A stretch of 64,000 bases of DNA. Source: Parus major. Taxonomy: Eukaryota > Chordata > Aves > Passeriformes > Paridae. Position 1 is the stretch's first letter. Each line of letters starts with the position of its first letter. The translations under genes were made by a program, and so were the position numbers. Positions 49,601-59,680 of the stretch are shown one piece after another. The stretch is from the NCBI RefSeq assembly GCF_001522545.3, contig NC_031774.1, positions 54,625,871 to 54,689,870 of the forward strand. The letters are read 5' to 3'. The notes under the pieces were generated by a model, which saw only the letters and a program-made list of their open reading frames with translations, made no database searches and was not told the DNA's origin.

Positions 49601-50139
49601 GGTTTTCACAGCTTAAACACCATCCTGATATCAGGTAATTGCACCAATCTGTGAAAAGATTCTCCACATGACAGTAATTCCCAACCAACACTGTCATTTG
49701 ATCACCTGTATCCCTGGTCTTTTCCTTTAGCTGGCTTTTAGGAAACCTGTGCTATGGTTTGTCCCAGTACAGTGCCCTGAGTGTTGGCAAAACCCCTCTG
49801 CCACAAGATTAACCACAAGGAAAGGATCTGGACCAAAGAACCCATCTTGCCTGATAAAAAAAAGTTATTTGCTGACAATATTCACAATTTATTCAAGCCA
49901 AAATGCACTGAGGGAGACAATTATCTCTAGTGCCTTTAGGATTTAGTGCTTTCCCTGTACTACATTTGCTAAGCAAGGCACCTCACTCACTCCCTCGACC
50001 TGGACTGGGTCTTTCTTGGAGATCCTCCTCAAGCTCAGAGCCATCTTTTCAGAATCTTCCCCAAGTTTCTGACCCAGCCTTCTGTCTGCAGAGCAAGCTC
50101 AGCCCCAGGAGAAGCACAGCAAATGTCCCCAGGACACCC
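43669..50139. other. Noncoding DNA
   Basis: No gene is recognised over 6.5 kb. Simple repeats are limited to an AAAT/AATC run at about 44153-44183 and a T-run at 46292-46303. Frames reach 108 codons (44588-44914 -, 47050-47373 -) with no domain. A perfect hairpin at 47957-47985 is listed separately. The segment 49500-49600 is AT-rich and repeat-free. Confidence 0.6.
47957..47985. repeat. Perfect 13-bp inverted repeat with 3-base loop
   Basis: TTTATGTCCCTTT (47957-47969) is the exact reverse complement of AAAGGGACATAAA (47973-47985), leaving TGT as loop. A 13-bp perfect stem with such a short loop can form a stable hairpin in RNA or single-stranded DNA. The loop is short for a microRNA precursor, and I see no extension of the stem beyond 13 bp. 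Confidence 0.9.
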
Positions 50140-50660
50140 AGCCCATGTCAGAAACTGTCCCAGGCAGCCAGCTTTGAGCACAAATCAGTCAGAAAAGCTG
50201 AAAACACTTGATCCTTGTCTTCTCCAGCCGCACATAAAGGAAGAGCAAAGCTCCCAGACTCCGGTCGCAGCCTCAGGACTCGGAGGCACAGCAGGTCCCA
50301 GACGAGCCCCAGAGAACACAAGGCAGCAGGATATGGAAACTTCCCTTGGCAGCCAGACATGCCTTTTACAAAGGCAGGGGAACTAACTGCATTTTGCCAC
50401 TCCTCAGTTTTGGGCCAGTTCCCAAGGGCTCTTTGTGCCGCGCTGGGCGGAGGAAGCCGACCACCCCCAGGAACAAAGGGCTGGGGGACAGCCCCGGCTT
50501 CAGGCTGGTGCCGCTCTCCTTGGCAGCAGACTCTTCCCTGAAAATCCCAAGCCTTTTCCTTGAAGATTTTGTCCAAAATCCTCTGCAGTTTAGGGGCTGC
50601 ACGCCATTCAGTGGCCTTGGAGCCAGACCCTCCTTTGCATTACTCTGCTGGTCACAGCAG
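50140..50660. other. GC-richer patch with overlapping open frames
   Basis: This stretch is GC-richer with several CpGs (CCGGTCGC, GACGAG, GCCGCGCTGGGCGG, GCCGAC, CCCCGG, GCCGCT). Frames of 142 and 152 codons (-) and 105 and 108 codons (+) overlap across it. Because frames are open on both strands, stop-poor composition is the simplest explanation. It is not dense or long enough to call a CpG island by eye. Confidence 0.4.
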
Positions 50661-51429
50661 TAGGGAATGGCTCCACAGCAATTCCTGGGAAACTGAGAGG
50701 AAAAGCAATGGGTGGCCAGACACACATCACCTCCTTTGCACGGTTTTCTGGTACAGGGTCCAGCCCTGCTGCTGGATGTAGGAGTCAGACTCTGACAGAA
50801 GTGGATTATTTTGAAATCTAACAATGAAAGACTGTTCTTCTTGTTACAAAGTGATAAAGAGAGTGAGAGAGGGAAAGCCCTTTCTGCAGTAGTTCCTCAG
50901 GCACAAGAGAGAATATGAACAGGTTTTTGCAGGAGCAAAAGGGGAATTGGGGTCACTCTTGTACAACAGCTGTGCATTTAAAGAGTGATTAAAGTGGATG
51001 CACATGCAGACATGTCCATTTATTCAGCACTGCTCCTTGGGGCACTGCAGCCTCAAACCCCACAGAGGGGCATCTCTCCCTCCCAGCATGGCCCCCAGAT
51101 GGGCTGGTTTGGGGAGCTTCACAGGTCCCCAAGCACACAGGAAAGTAGTGCTCCCCAAGATTGGCAGTGTGTCTCTCTCTCTGTGTCAGACTCTATCTCT
51201 AGTTTCCTCTCCCCAGCACAGCAACACCTCCCAGCCCACCCAAGCAGCCCTTTGTGTCAATGAGACCAAAAACCTAGAAAAGGACAAGGGAAACTCATTA
51301 AGTTGTTTTTGCAGCAAGGAAAGACCCTCCCAAGTGACTTCACCAAAATGGCCAAAGAACAGCCTTCACCCATTACCCATGTCTGCTGGCCTCAGAGGAG
51401 AGAGAAAATCTCAAAGCTTTTGGATGACA

Positions 51430-51451
51430 AACTGGAACATAACTGGAACAT
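51430..51451. repeat. 11-bp tandem duplication
   Basis: AACTGGAACAT occurs twice head to tail (51430-51440, 51441-51451). Its length is not a multiple of three, so its presence inside the 210-codon frame argues against that frame being under coding constraint. Confidence 0.9.
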
Positions 51452-52543
51452 CTGCATCCAAGGCGAGCACAGGAGGCAGCGTGGGTGAGCAGAGGACACA
51501 GCAGCACTTGGGGACAAATGCTTTCTGCCATGGCTCCAGCACTGCTGTACCACACAGCCACTCCTATTCCCAGGCTCCTCCACCCCAGCTTGCTGTAGCA
51601 GGGATGTGTATTGCTGGAAGCTGGGAGTGACCTCAGCTGGGGTGGGTGCTCACATGAATTTACTGGTTCAGGAAACTCATCCGCCAGTGGGTTCACTGAG
51701 GAAGAAGCTACCACACACTCAGGTCATCCAAACTCCTTTGCCAGACCACTGCAGCACCATGTGTCCTACCAAACACAAATCTAAAAACCATGGAAAAGAA
51801 TTTATTGACTGCCACAAAAGTAGGAGGCTACTAAAGTCACACACTGTGGTCAGTGCACTTTGGGAGGTTATTTCACTGCTCCTGGGGAGGTGTGGTTGTG
51901 CTGGGGATGGGGATTTTCTCCCTGTCACACTCCTGTCCCAGGCCACACAGCCACACCAGGCAGTGATATTGAAGACTTTGCAGCCCTCTCTGGGAAAGCC
52001 CAATCTGATTTATTCAGTGTATCCTCTCTGTTTTCTATTTTAGGTGCCTGGCATTAGTCTGTATTAGGAGTAGCAGTTCAGCCGCTGACTTGGAAGAAGT
52101 GGGGAAGACCAGGATGGTGTTTTTTCCACAGCTGAGAGATCCCACATGCCTGAGGAATTTCCCTCTCTTGTTCTATTAGTAGCAGTAGGAGTGAGTGATG
52201 GGGGCAAAGCTGTTATCACATTACAGTCCAAAGTGCCTGTGCTGGGCTCCCAGCTCTCCCTCTGGATGAGAAGTGTAAACACCTCTCCCTCACAGCCCCG
52301 GCACTCGGACACCGCAGCTCCACCGTGGAGGTGGCCAAGGAGACACTGCAGCAGGGTTTGGGTTTCCTGCCAAGGGAGTGCAAGGACAATCCAGCACACT
52401 GAAAAATGATCTGAGGGGCTGCGCTTCCAACTCCCCCTGCTCTGTCTCTATCAACTCATTCCTCATCCAGCTGCTATGAAAATACTCCTGGAGTGCGCAG
52501 AGGTTATGTACTATGGTTTGGCCATTTGCCAGTTCAGTGAGGC

Positions 52544-52560
52544 TTTTTTTTTTTTTTTTT
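52544..52560 (-). repeat. 17-base poly(T) run
   Basis: Seventeen uninterrupted T, read as poly(A) on the - strand. No recognisable retroposon or processed pseudogene lies on the side where one would be expected (right of the run). Confidence 0.9.
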
Positions 52561-53150
52561 AATATTAAGGCCTTAAAACTCCTGCTAGAACTGGGTCCTA
52601 CAGCACAAACCTTCATTGATATAGCTTAGCTGCCAGAACATTGCATCAGCCATCACAATAGCCTGGCACCAACCAAAGCAATAAGGCATCTTCTCCTTGT
52701 GCTCAGCTCAGAGCACAGATGTCAAAGTCATTGATGGCTGGAGCTGCTTGGAGTTTTTGGGATGAGACTAAAGTTTTGTCAAAACATTCAAATTCCCTGG
52801 AACTGGAATTGTTTTATTCAAAGCCTCTTCAGTCTGATAAACATTAGTTTGGTGCAAGGCAGAGGTTTCCAGTAGGTCAGCAATAAGAACTGGGACCAGT
52901 TCAAAAGCAGGTGATGAAGGCAGGCAAAAGTGCAGGGCCCCAGACAGCTGTATAACGTCATTGCAATGTTGGCCACTATCCTGATAACAAAGCTGCTTTA
53001 CTGAGCAGCTGCGTGGTCTTGGGACATCCACTTGCCAGAAAAATTGAAATATTTTACTAATGTTCATAGTGAGATCAAAAGCAGACATACAGAAACTAAT
53101 ATTCCTGGCCAAAGAGACAGCTTAGTTTCCAGACAACTGTCTTCACGATC

Positions 53151-54330
53151 TCAGATGCAACTCTCTGCCTCCAGTCTCTTTGCATTCCCTGCATCCTCAC
53201 TCAGACATCTCACCTTGCTGAGGATTAATTTTCCTTTGGCTTCCATGCTACTCTTCTGTCCTGTTTCTATCATCCCTCTCTCACAATCTCTCTGAAGATC
53301 CTCCTCACCTCCCTTGTCTCCTGATGAGAGGACCCTGCTCTCAACACTGCCTTTTCCCATCGCTTCCAAGACCACTCCCATCCCAGACACAAGTTCAGCA
53401 ATCCCATCCCATGCAGGTGGCTCCTGGTTCAACCCTGACCCCAGACTGCTCAAACAAAGCCATGCACTGTCCTTCAGCAGCAAGCTTAGACCACATCACT
53501 GAGACAGACTCCAGCTGCCTCTTCTTTCCACATCAGAGCCAACAAGGTCACCCTTCCAGAGGCATTTCCAACTACAGCTTCACCCCAGGATCACACTGCC
53601 AAGCTGAACCTTCCAGGCTCAGTCCTAATACCACTACCCTGGCCTAGCCTTTTCTGCCATTCTGAACAGCCAAAAACCTGGGCAAATTCTCAGCTTCTCA
53701 GTTCCTGCAGCATCACCTCTTCTGTCCCTCACAAATGCAATCCCCTTCAGAGCCACTCTCAAGGCTGCTGCAGAGACCCACAGTTTGCATCTCTGTGCCC
53801 TCAAAAACTCACCCCAGAGCACCAACTCCAACAGAGTCCACTTTCTTTTCTTTTCCACCCATTTGCCCACTACCAATTAGCCCTGGGCCAAGAGACCCCC
53901 TCCTAAGAGTTCAGCCCGAGATACGATTTTCCACAGCCACTCTTTCAGACAGGTACCTGATGCTTTACACATCTGAGCTAATCCTTCAAGTTCCTCTTTG
54001 CAACAACACCTCCAATCTGTATCTTTCAAAAGTTTTTGCTAGCTGGAATCATGGCACTGATCCTTTCTGCTGCCTCATCTGTCTGTCCCCACCCACTGTT
54101 GATAATCCTGTATTTAGACTGCAAACCCTGAATTGCACCTGACACCACCAAGTCCTGACTGAGTTAGGAAAAACAACTGATAATATTAACATCATACACC
54201 TATCCTGACTACTGGACTTAATTCAGCACTTGAAAAAGCTTTCAGCTACCTTGTATTTTATCAGTTCCATTCACTCCCTAAAGCACTTTATCCTGAACAC
54301 ACTGCTGTTCCCCACTGCTCTGGTCCCAGT
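53151..54330. other. Strand-asymmetric, C-rich and G-poor stretch
   Basis: For over a kilobase the + strand has far more C than G. Sample 60-base rows hold about 6 G with 24 C (53341-53400), 8 G with 23 C (53581-53640) and 7 G with 24 C (53701-53760). Pyrimidine-rich runs are frequent. Frames on both strands (110 codons at 53151-53483 -, 80 at 53634-53876 -, 135 at 53735-54142 +) show no recognisable domain. Possible causes are a transcribed noncoding RNA, an ancient retroposon 3' end, or a skew from replication. Confidence 0.5.
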
Positions 54331-57300
54331 GCAGCTTCCTGGAGCCCATCAGCAGTGGTATCACAGCAGAAACTGTGGCCATACCCACCTGCACTGCACT
54401 CATATCATGGAGAGGCAAAGATCCTATATCCTGTTAGCAGGTCCCAAGTATCCAAGAAAGTTCCTGCTTGAGAAAGGTGTTATTGCCCTACAGCTAAAGT
54501 AACATTTTATGGGCTTTGATGGTGTTCTGGGCATGGAGTTTCATGAGTCACCACACTTGCAGCATTGTCATTCCTGGGCAGGAAATAACTCTGACACTGC
54601 TTTAGGCTGTGTCCAGAACACTGTTGCTCATGTTGATGATGCACAGCGTGTTAGTACCACAACACCAGGCACATTTTTCAATGCACAGAGTTGGGCAGAG
54701 ACCAAGCTCTAAAATGACTTTTTTAGGGTTGGCACTAGATCTAGTTTGGATCTTGCCAAGCTTTCTAAGCTCAGGATTGGCCAGTAGCTCTCTCATTTTG
54801 GGCTCAGGAAGGCCAGAGGTAGCTGTTCATTCTGTTTTTGCAGGTCCAACCCAGCTGCTTCCTGCTCCATACACTCCCCATCAGACATTGTCTGTTTGGT
54901 TTCTGTGGGACCCACAGAGGCAGGAATTGGTCTCAAGGATCACTGGGAGTGGCTGTAAGGGCTACACCGTGCCAAGATCCCTGCTCCTCATGGGAACAAA
55001 CCAGCAGGCACTGCAGTGCAGAGCTGCACCAGGCAGAACATTTTTTTTACTGAGCAGGTCCTGGCCCTCAGCATGGCCCATCTATCCCACTTCCAGGACC
55101 AGGCTGATGTTGCTGTGCAGCCCTGTGACAAACAGCTGTGTCATCCTGCTCAAAGGCACCTGGTAAGCTCTGATTCAGACCAGTTTGTCTGATGCAGACG
55201 TGCTCTCAGCCAGCTACAGACATGATCCTGCCTGGAAGGGCTTTCAATGCCATCAGTCAGACAAGCAAATATGAATTTAGGTCACCTCTGCCTACAGTAT
55301 TTTTTCCCCACCCCAAATGCCCTTCTTCTCCCCCTCTCTCATTCCCAAGGACTCTCCCTCCTTGTTGTTTCAGCAGGACAGGGAGTGCTGGAGCTGCCAA
55401 GCTGGGTACGTACCTTGGCTGCATCCTGACCTTGTGATGGAATGAAACTTGTTTGTCCAACTTTCTACAACACCCATGTTTCCATTCCCAAGCCATCCAG
55501 ACATGGAAAATTGATTTACAAGTCCAAAAACCAATTTTTTTTCTTGTGTAGGGTTAGTTTGTCTCAGCTCTAACAGAGGTTCTTGCTAGACCACAATAGA
55601 ATGACAGTAAGAGCTGTGCCCTTAGAGCAGACAGCAAACATTGCATGCAGCAAATCAACACATGCTTGTACCAGAAATAAATAAAAAAATACTGCCAAAA
55701 GACACATTAACCTGCTTCTAATTGGGAGAGCTGCAGAATGGAAAGAACTTGTGAGAAGCATTAAAGCAGGGCAGAAAAAATGCCTTCTCCAGACACATTT
55801 TGGAAATAATTCTGCTAATAAGGAACCCATGTTGTTGTACAAGACACAAGTTTCTGTCATGTTATTTCCCAGCACCTGATGCACAGAACAGTAAAGGGCC
55901 TCCTGTATAAGCAACAACTCTGCCCAGACCATTTTTAGATCATGAAGTTGTCACTGCTTCTGAGCCTGTGCTTCAAAGCAGCCAGGACAAACAAGGTTCA
56001 CTCAAATGTACATGAAGAGAAGGTAAACTGCCTAGGAAGCCAAAAAATAAAGTCCAGGGAAAGGAAAATATTTTATGAGTTTTCTTGTAAAAAGAAACTT
56101 GCGTGGATGGAGGAAACAATCTGGTATTTAGCTGAAAGACAGCACCAGATAAATGCAAGAGTCCCATAAAGACGTCACCCGAAGAAAAACTGCAGAAGAC
56201 TGATAAATCATCTCAGAGAAATGAGCTAGGGTGCAAACAAACAGGCAGTGACACTGGGACATCAGCATTTGAGTGTGAAAGAAAAAGGCCCTGCACTCCT
56301 CAGACTTCCAGACAAGACCAGAGTGTGCAGCCAGCTCACAAGCACTGCAGGTAACCACGACCAGACCCAGGGACACTAAGAGCAGGGCCCACATCCACGC
56401 AGCACACATGTATTTCCATATCTGAGGAAAACACACTGCTGTAACCAATGAGAGCCAAAATCTGACCATGACAACCTGGTGGGTGTGCAAAGAGAGGTAT
56501 CCTTTGGGTTTCACAGCAAACACACAAAGAAAACATTGCACAAGAGCCTTCATCCAGCTACTGCTTGGAAGCTGCCCACAGTTGACAACACAGCTTCTCT
56601 ACCACCACAGTCTGAGATGAGTATTTATAAAATATTGTCAACATCTGAACAGTTGTTCAGATCCTCTGAGGTCTTCTACAAATACTTCAAGGCTGGGCAA
56701 AGTAAGCAAGGTGGATCTCCAACATCCCACCTGCGCACCAATACTCCATCTCATGCTTTTTGCCACATCCAGATAACATCTCTCCTTAATCAGTCAGTGT
56801 TTCCCCCTTTTTGCTGGAAAGGGGAGGAACTCTAGCCTGTCCCTGCTACTCTGAAGTTGACTTTCAGAAATACAATAGTTTTTCTCAGATCTCCTCAATG
56901 TATTGTACCAATTCACCTCCGCTGCCATAAACCGTGTGAATGGGCCTCGGTGTGTGGGAGACAGACGAATACAGAAGGAGCAATTCTCAGGCTATGAAAG
57001 GAAAAGGGTTGGAAAGCTCCCAAAAAAAGGTCTTGTGCAGGTCAGTACAGGAGGCTCAGCTCTGCACCACTGAGGGAGGAAGCAGCTTCATGTTACTGTT
57101 AGGTGAGGTGTGTGAAAGAACAATAAAATGCTTCAGTGGTGGGACACTTCAGGTTACACTTGGAGGTTTCATGTCACACCTAAATTGGCACACGTCAGAA
57201 GTGACATTTGCAATGGCAGTAATGCCACTGAGCCACTGCAACAAAAGCTCAGGGTTTTATTACACAGAGTTTTATGAAGCTCTCGCTTACAGAGAGGCCC

Positions 57301-58067
57301 CTTTACGCCTGTCTGGCACTGGAGAATGGCCTTACAGTGGGTGCAAACAACCTCACATTCATCTTTGTGCCCTCCACACTGGCAGAGGGCTGCAAAGGGG
57401 CCCTGTAGCAAAAAGAAGACCTCAGTCCAACCTATTGTCTTAAGGAATTATATAGCCTAAATCACCAGAGTACATATTTTCTTCCATAAAATGCTAGGTT
57501 AAGAGGATGGCTTCACAAGAAACAAAACTTTAGTATGTATAAGCTGTAAGATGCTATGTCAGTTTTCTCATTGGATCATCACAAAAATTTCCATCACATT
57601 ATGCAGCTTTGCTTTGTCAGCATTTTTTTAACATTGCTGATGAAGCCATAGAGCACCTTCCAGATGTGCAGATTGGTATTTCAGTTTAGGGGCATCAGTA
57701 TAGCTGGGCTCTTCCAGCTGAACTTGTTTTTCTCCAAATTCAGAAAAATAATATATATACACACATATATAAATAAATGCAGTAGTCTTCCCTGAGCTTA
57801 GGGCAGCTCAGATCTAGGTTGTTGCTGAAAAAGTAGTCAGATTCATTCACAGCCAGTTTCTGCTTTCCCAGACACTTCAATGGGAGCCCAGTCTTCCACC
57901 ACCAGCCCCAAACTGCCCTTCCTTCCAGGCAGCACAGTCTATATGGGCAAGGCATATTGCTGCAGGCAGAGAAAATGGTTTTAGTGCAGCTCCCCCTCCC
58001 TCCACACACTCCTGCAGCCCCAGCAAAGCTGCTGCCAGACTCTGCCTTCAGATCCATGAGGATGGCA
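54331..58067. other. Noncoding DNA
   Basis: No gene is recognised. Frames reach 185 codons (54609-55166 +), 141 (56128-56553 -), 167 (56940-57443 +) and 169 (57740-58249 -), each overlapped by others on either strand and without recognisable domains. The 141-codon frame has a hydrophobic run and many Cys but no clear family. The left end of the 169-codon frame reads through a TA/CA simple repeat, which speaks against a real C-terminus there. Confidence 0.55.
57744..57778. repeat. TA/CA simple repeat
   Basis: AAAATAATATATATACACAC passes into ATATATAAATAAA. Alternating AT-rich microsatellite. Confidence 0.85.
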
Positions 58068-58148
58068 GGGGCAGGACGGGGCGCTGAGCGTCTGGCTCGC
58101 AGACGCAGCCCCGAACGCCGCAGGTTTGCACCAACGCTCGGCAGCGTG
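58068..58148. promoter_or_regulatory. Dense CpG cluster with GC-rich hairpin
   Basis: From 58077 to 58146 there are 11 CpG dinucleotides in 70 bp, the densest cluster in a CpG-depleted window. GCGTCTG (58088-58094) pairs with CAGACGC (58100-58106) around a five-base loop. The outer GGGGC (58078-58082) pairs with GCCCC (58108-58112), with a 5-by-1 internal loop between. CpG retention implies low germline methylation, as at promoters and some enhancers, or a recent GC-rich insertion. No exon is recognised beside it. It is much shorter than a standard CpG island. Confidence 0.4.
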
Positions 58149-58259
58149 TGGCCAGGAATTAGGTTAGCATTGATTGGGGCAGGCTGGTGGGAGCATCCTT
58201 TGCTTTGCCCATAGACAGGCTGGTCACATGAGGAACAGCTGGAGTGCACACAGAGCCTT

Positions 58260-58271
58260 CTTTAATTAAAG
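58260..58271. promoter_or_regulatory. 12-bp palindrome CTTTAATTAAAG
   Basis: A perfect palindrome centred on TTAATTAA, a typical palindromic homeodomain-type core. It lies about 110 bp right of the CpG cluster. Listed as a possible binding site only. Confidence 0.25.
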
Positions 58272-58408
58272 TGCTACTCGCCATTTCTCTGGCAGCGCTC
58301 CCAGAAAAGCAATAAAATGGCAGCAGAGAAAACAAATACTACATAACACACTTCCACTCTCCTTTATGTTCCCAAGTCCTCCCTTCTCCCCCAAGCCTAA
58401 CCTCCTTA

Positions 58409-58453
58409 TTTTCTTTTTCTTTGTTTTCTTTTTTTATTTTTAATTTTTATTTC
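58409..58453. repeat. T-rich polypyrimidine tract ending in TTTCAG
   Basis: Forty-five bases, mostly T with a few C, A and G, followed directly by ATTTCAGTTAAT. It resembles a + strand splice acceptor (long polypyrimidine tract then CAG at about 58454), but no convincing exon with a following donor can be read to the right. Confidence 0.5.
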
Positions 58454-58539
58454 AGTTAATAACCATTCCTCATTTCTGACAGGCTTGGAAAGGAAAAGGT
58501 CAAGAGGGAAGAAAAAAAGGGTCAGGAGAATTGAAGCAG

Positions 58540-58800
58540 CCATTCACTGCTGTTCATGATTAAACATGTGGAACAATGTACCTGCTTATTAGGACATCTC
58601 CCACTCGGAGAGAACATCTGCAGAGCACACACACCTTTTCCAGAGCCGCAAACACACACCGGCACCTCACGGGAACATAACAGCATTCACGTGCCAGTCG
58701 TTATGGAAACATTTTCCTTTCCCCCCCTTTCTCCCTTGGATCTACTGCTTAAACACGCTCGGGATTGTCAACACACCGGTAGCTGCTGTCTTATCCCAAA
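58540..58800. other. CpG-containing unique block, candidate conserved noncoding element
   Basis: This repeat-free segment keeps scattered CpGs (ACTCGG, GCCGCA, ACCGGC, TCACGG, TCACGT, GTCGTT, ACACGC, CTCGGG, ACCGGT). It also has short transcription-factor-like words such as CACGTG-like TTCACGTGCC at 58687 and ACACCGGTAGC at 58773. It is not a known repeat to my eye. Sequence age and conservation cannot be judged here. Confidence 0.25.
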
Positions 58801-59359
58801 TCAGCCAAAGTTATTTGTGTTTCTCCAACCTCTGGCTGCCACCGGAGGAGCCCAAGGAGAGAGGAGCAGTGCCTGTCCTGCTGCACATGGGCATTTCACA
58901 GATGGAGCTGTTCCCAGCAAGAGACCTGTGCAAGGATAATAATAGCCACAATGCTATTTTTGTTGTTGCTGTTGTATTTTTAGGCTCTCTTCAGCACGGA
59001 AAGAAAAACACAGGGACACACAGAACAAAAATGTGAAACCAAAGACAGGTACACGTTGCTCCCGACAGAGGAAATGCATCATCGTGTTCTGAAGGGGTGC
59101 AAGGTTATCAGGGACAGAGGTGCTGAAACACAGAGAGTGCTTCACTCTGGGAAAGCACATTGGAGTTGAGAGAAATCAGGAGCTAACCCAGTTCCTGAAG
59201 TTTAACTGGAGTGCAGTGGGACATGGGATGTGAGAGCCAATCCTCTCCAAATGCAAGGAGGGAAGCTGGACCGAAATGAAAAACCAGTCCCAAATCCTCA
59301 AACCCAAAGCCCACAATGGAGCTGATCTGAAACAGAGAACATCAGAAATCTGGATTTGA

Positions 59360-59680
59360 TGTTTTCAGCTTGAGCCCATCTCTGTGTCTGAGATTTACAG
59401 TTTGACATGTTTATATTGAAACAAGATGGCTATAAATACAGTATATTTTTCTCCCAGTAGATTCTGAGGAGAGGAATGTTTAAAGCACTCAGCAGGGGAC
59501 TAGCACAGCTCCCAGTGAATTTAATTATAAACTCTCCCTGCTTTTGCTCCAACTAGTTTAGGCTGGGAGTAGTTAGACTGCTTTTGAAAATCCCGCTTTC
59601 CTTTTGAATAGCAGCAAATCATCTATATTTATATAGCTGGATGTGCATCCTAAGAACATACACAAGAACATACTTTTATT
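59360..59680. other. AT-rich block with MEF2-like words
   Basis: GGCTATAAATACAG (about 59431) is one base from a MEF2-type CTAWWWWTAR site, and ATCTATATTTATATAG follows near 59622. AAGAACATAC is duplicated at 59652-59661 and 59664-59673. A heart or muscle enhancer reading would be speculative; AT-rich words of this kind also arise by chance. Confidence 0.15.

Larger units (their letters stand above)
50661..53150. other. Noncoding DNA containing the longest open frame
   Basis: The frame at 50998-51630 (+) is 210 codons, the longest in the window. It is rich in Ser, Gln, Pro and His, lacks a signal peptide, membrane segment or known motif, and contains an 11-bp tandem duplication that would shift a real frame. 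Other frames of up to 145 codons overlap it on both strands. I treat the block as noncoding. Confidence 0.55.

Noticed and set aside
52544..52562. Poly(T) as the tail of a - strand processed pseudogene
   Set aside because: No recognisable coding or SINE sequence on its right side.
54609..55166. 185-codon + strand open frame
   Set aside because: Near the length expected by chance in a window this size; no motif and no plausible splice context.
56128..56553. 141-codon - strand frame with hydrophobic, Cys-rich stretch
   Set aside because: Considered as a membrane protein, but no family is recognisable and a second - strand frame overlaps it in another phase.
57405..57440. GAAGACCTCAGTCCAACC, reversed CR1-like words
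   Set aside because: Isolated short match without the flanking CR1 blocks.
56940..57443. 167-codon + strand open frame and its 80-codon - strand Cys/His-rich shadow
   Set aside because: Considered for a zinc-finger-like pattern on the - strand (CQCGGHKDEC), but the Cys and His spacing does not repeat as in a zinc finger.
57740..58249. 169-codon - strand frame across the CpG cluster
   Set aside because: Its C-terminal part reads through a TA/CA simple repeat and the Arg/Pro-rich part simply reflects the CpG cluster; no domain.
58409..58460. Possible splice acceptor (polypyrimidine tract then CAG)
   Set aside because: No downstream open exon with a credible donor; such tracts are common as low-complexity DNA.
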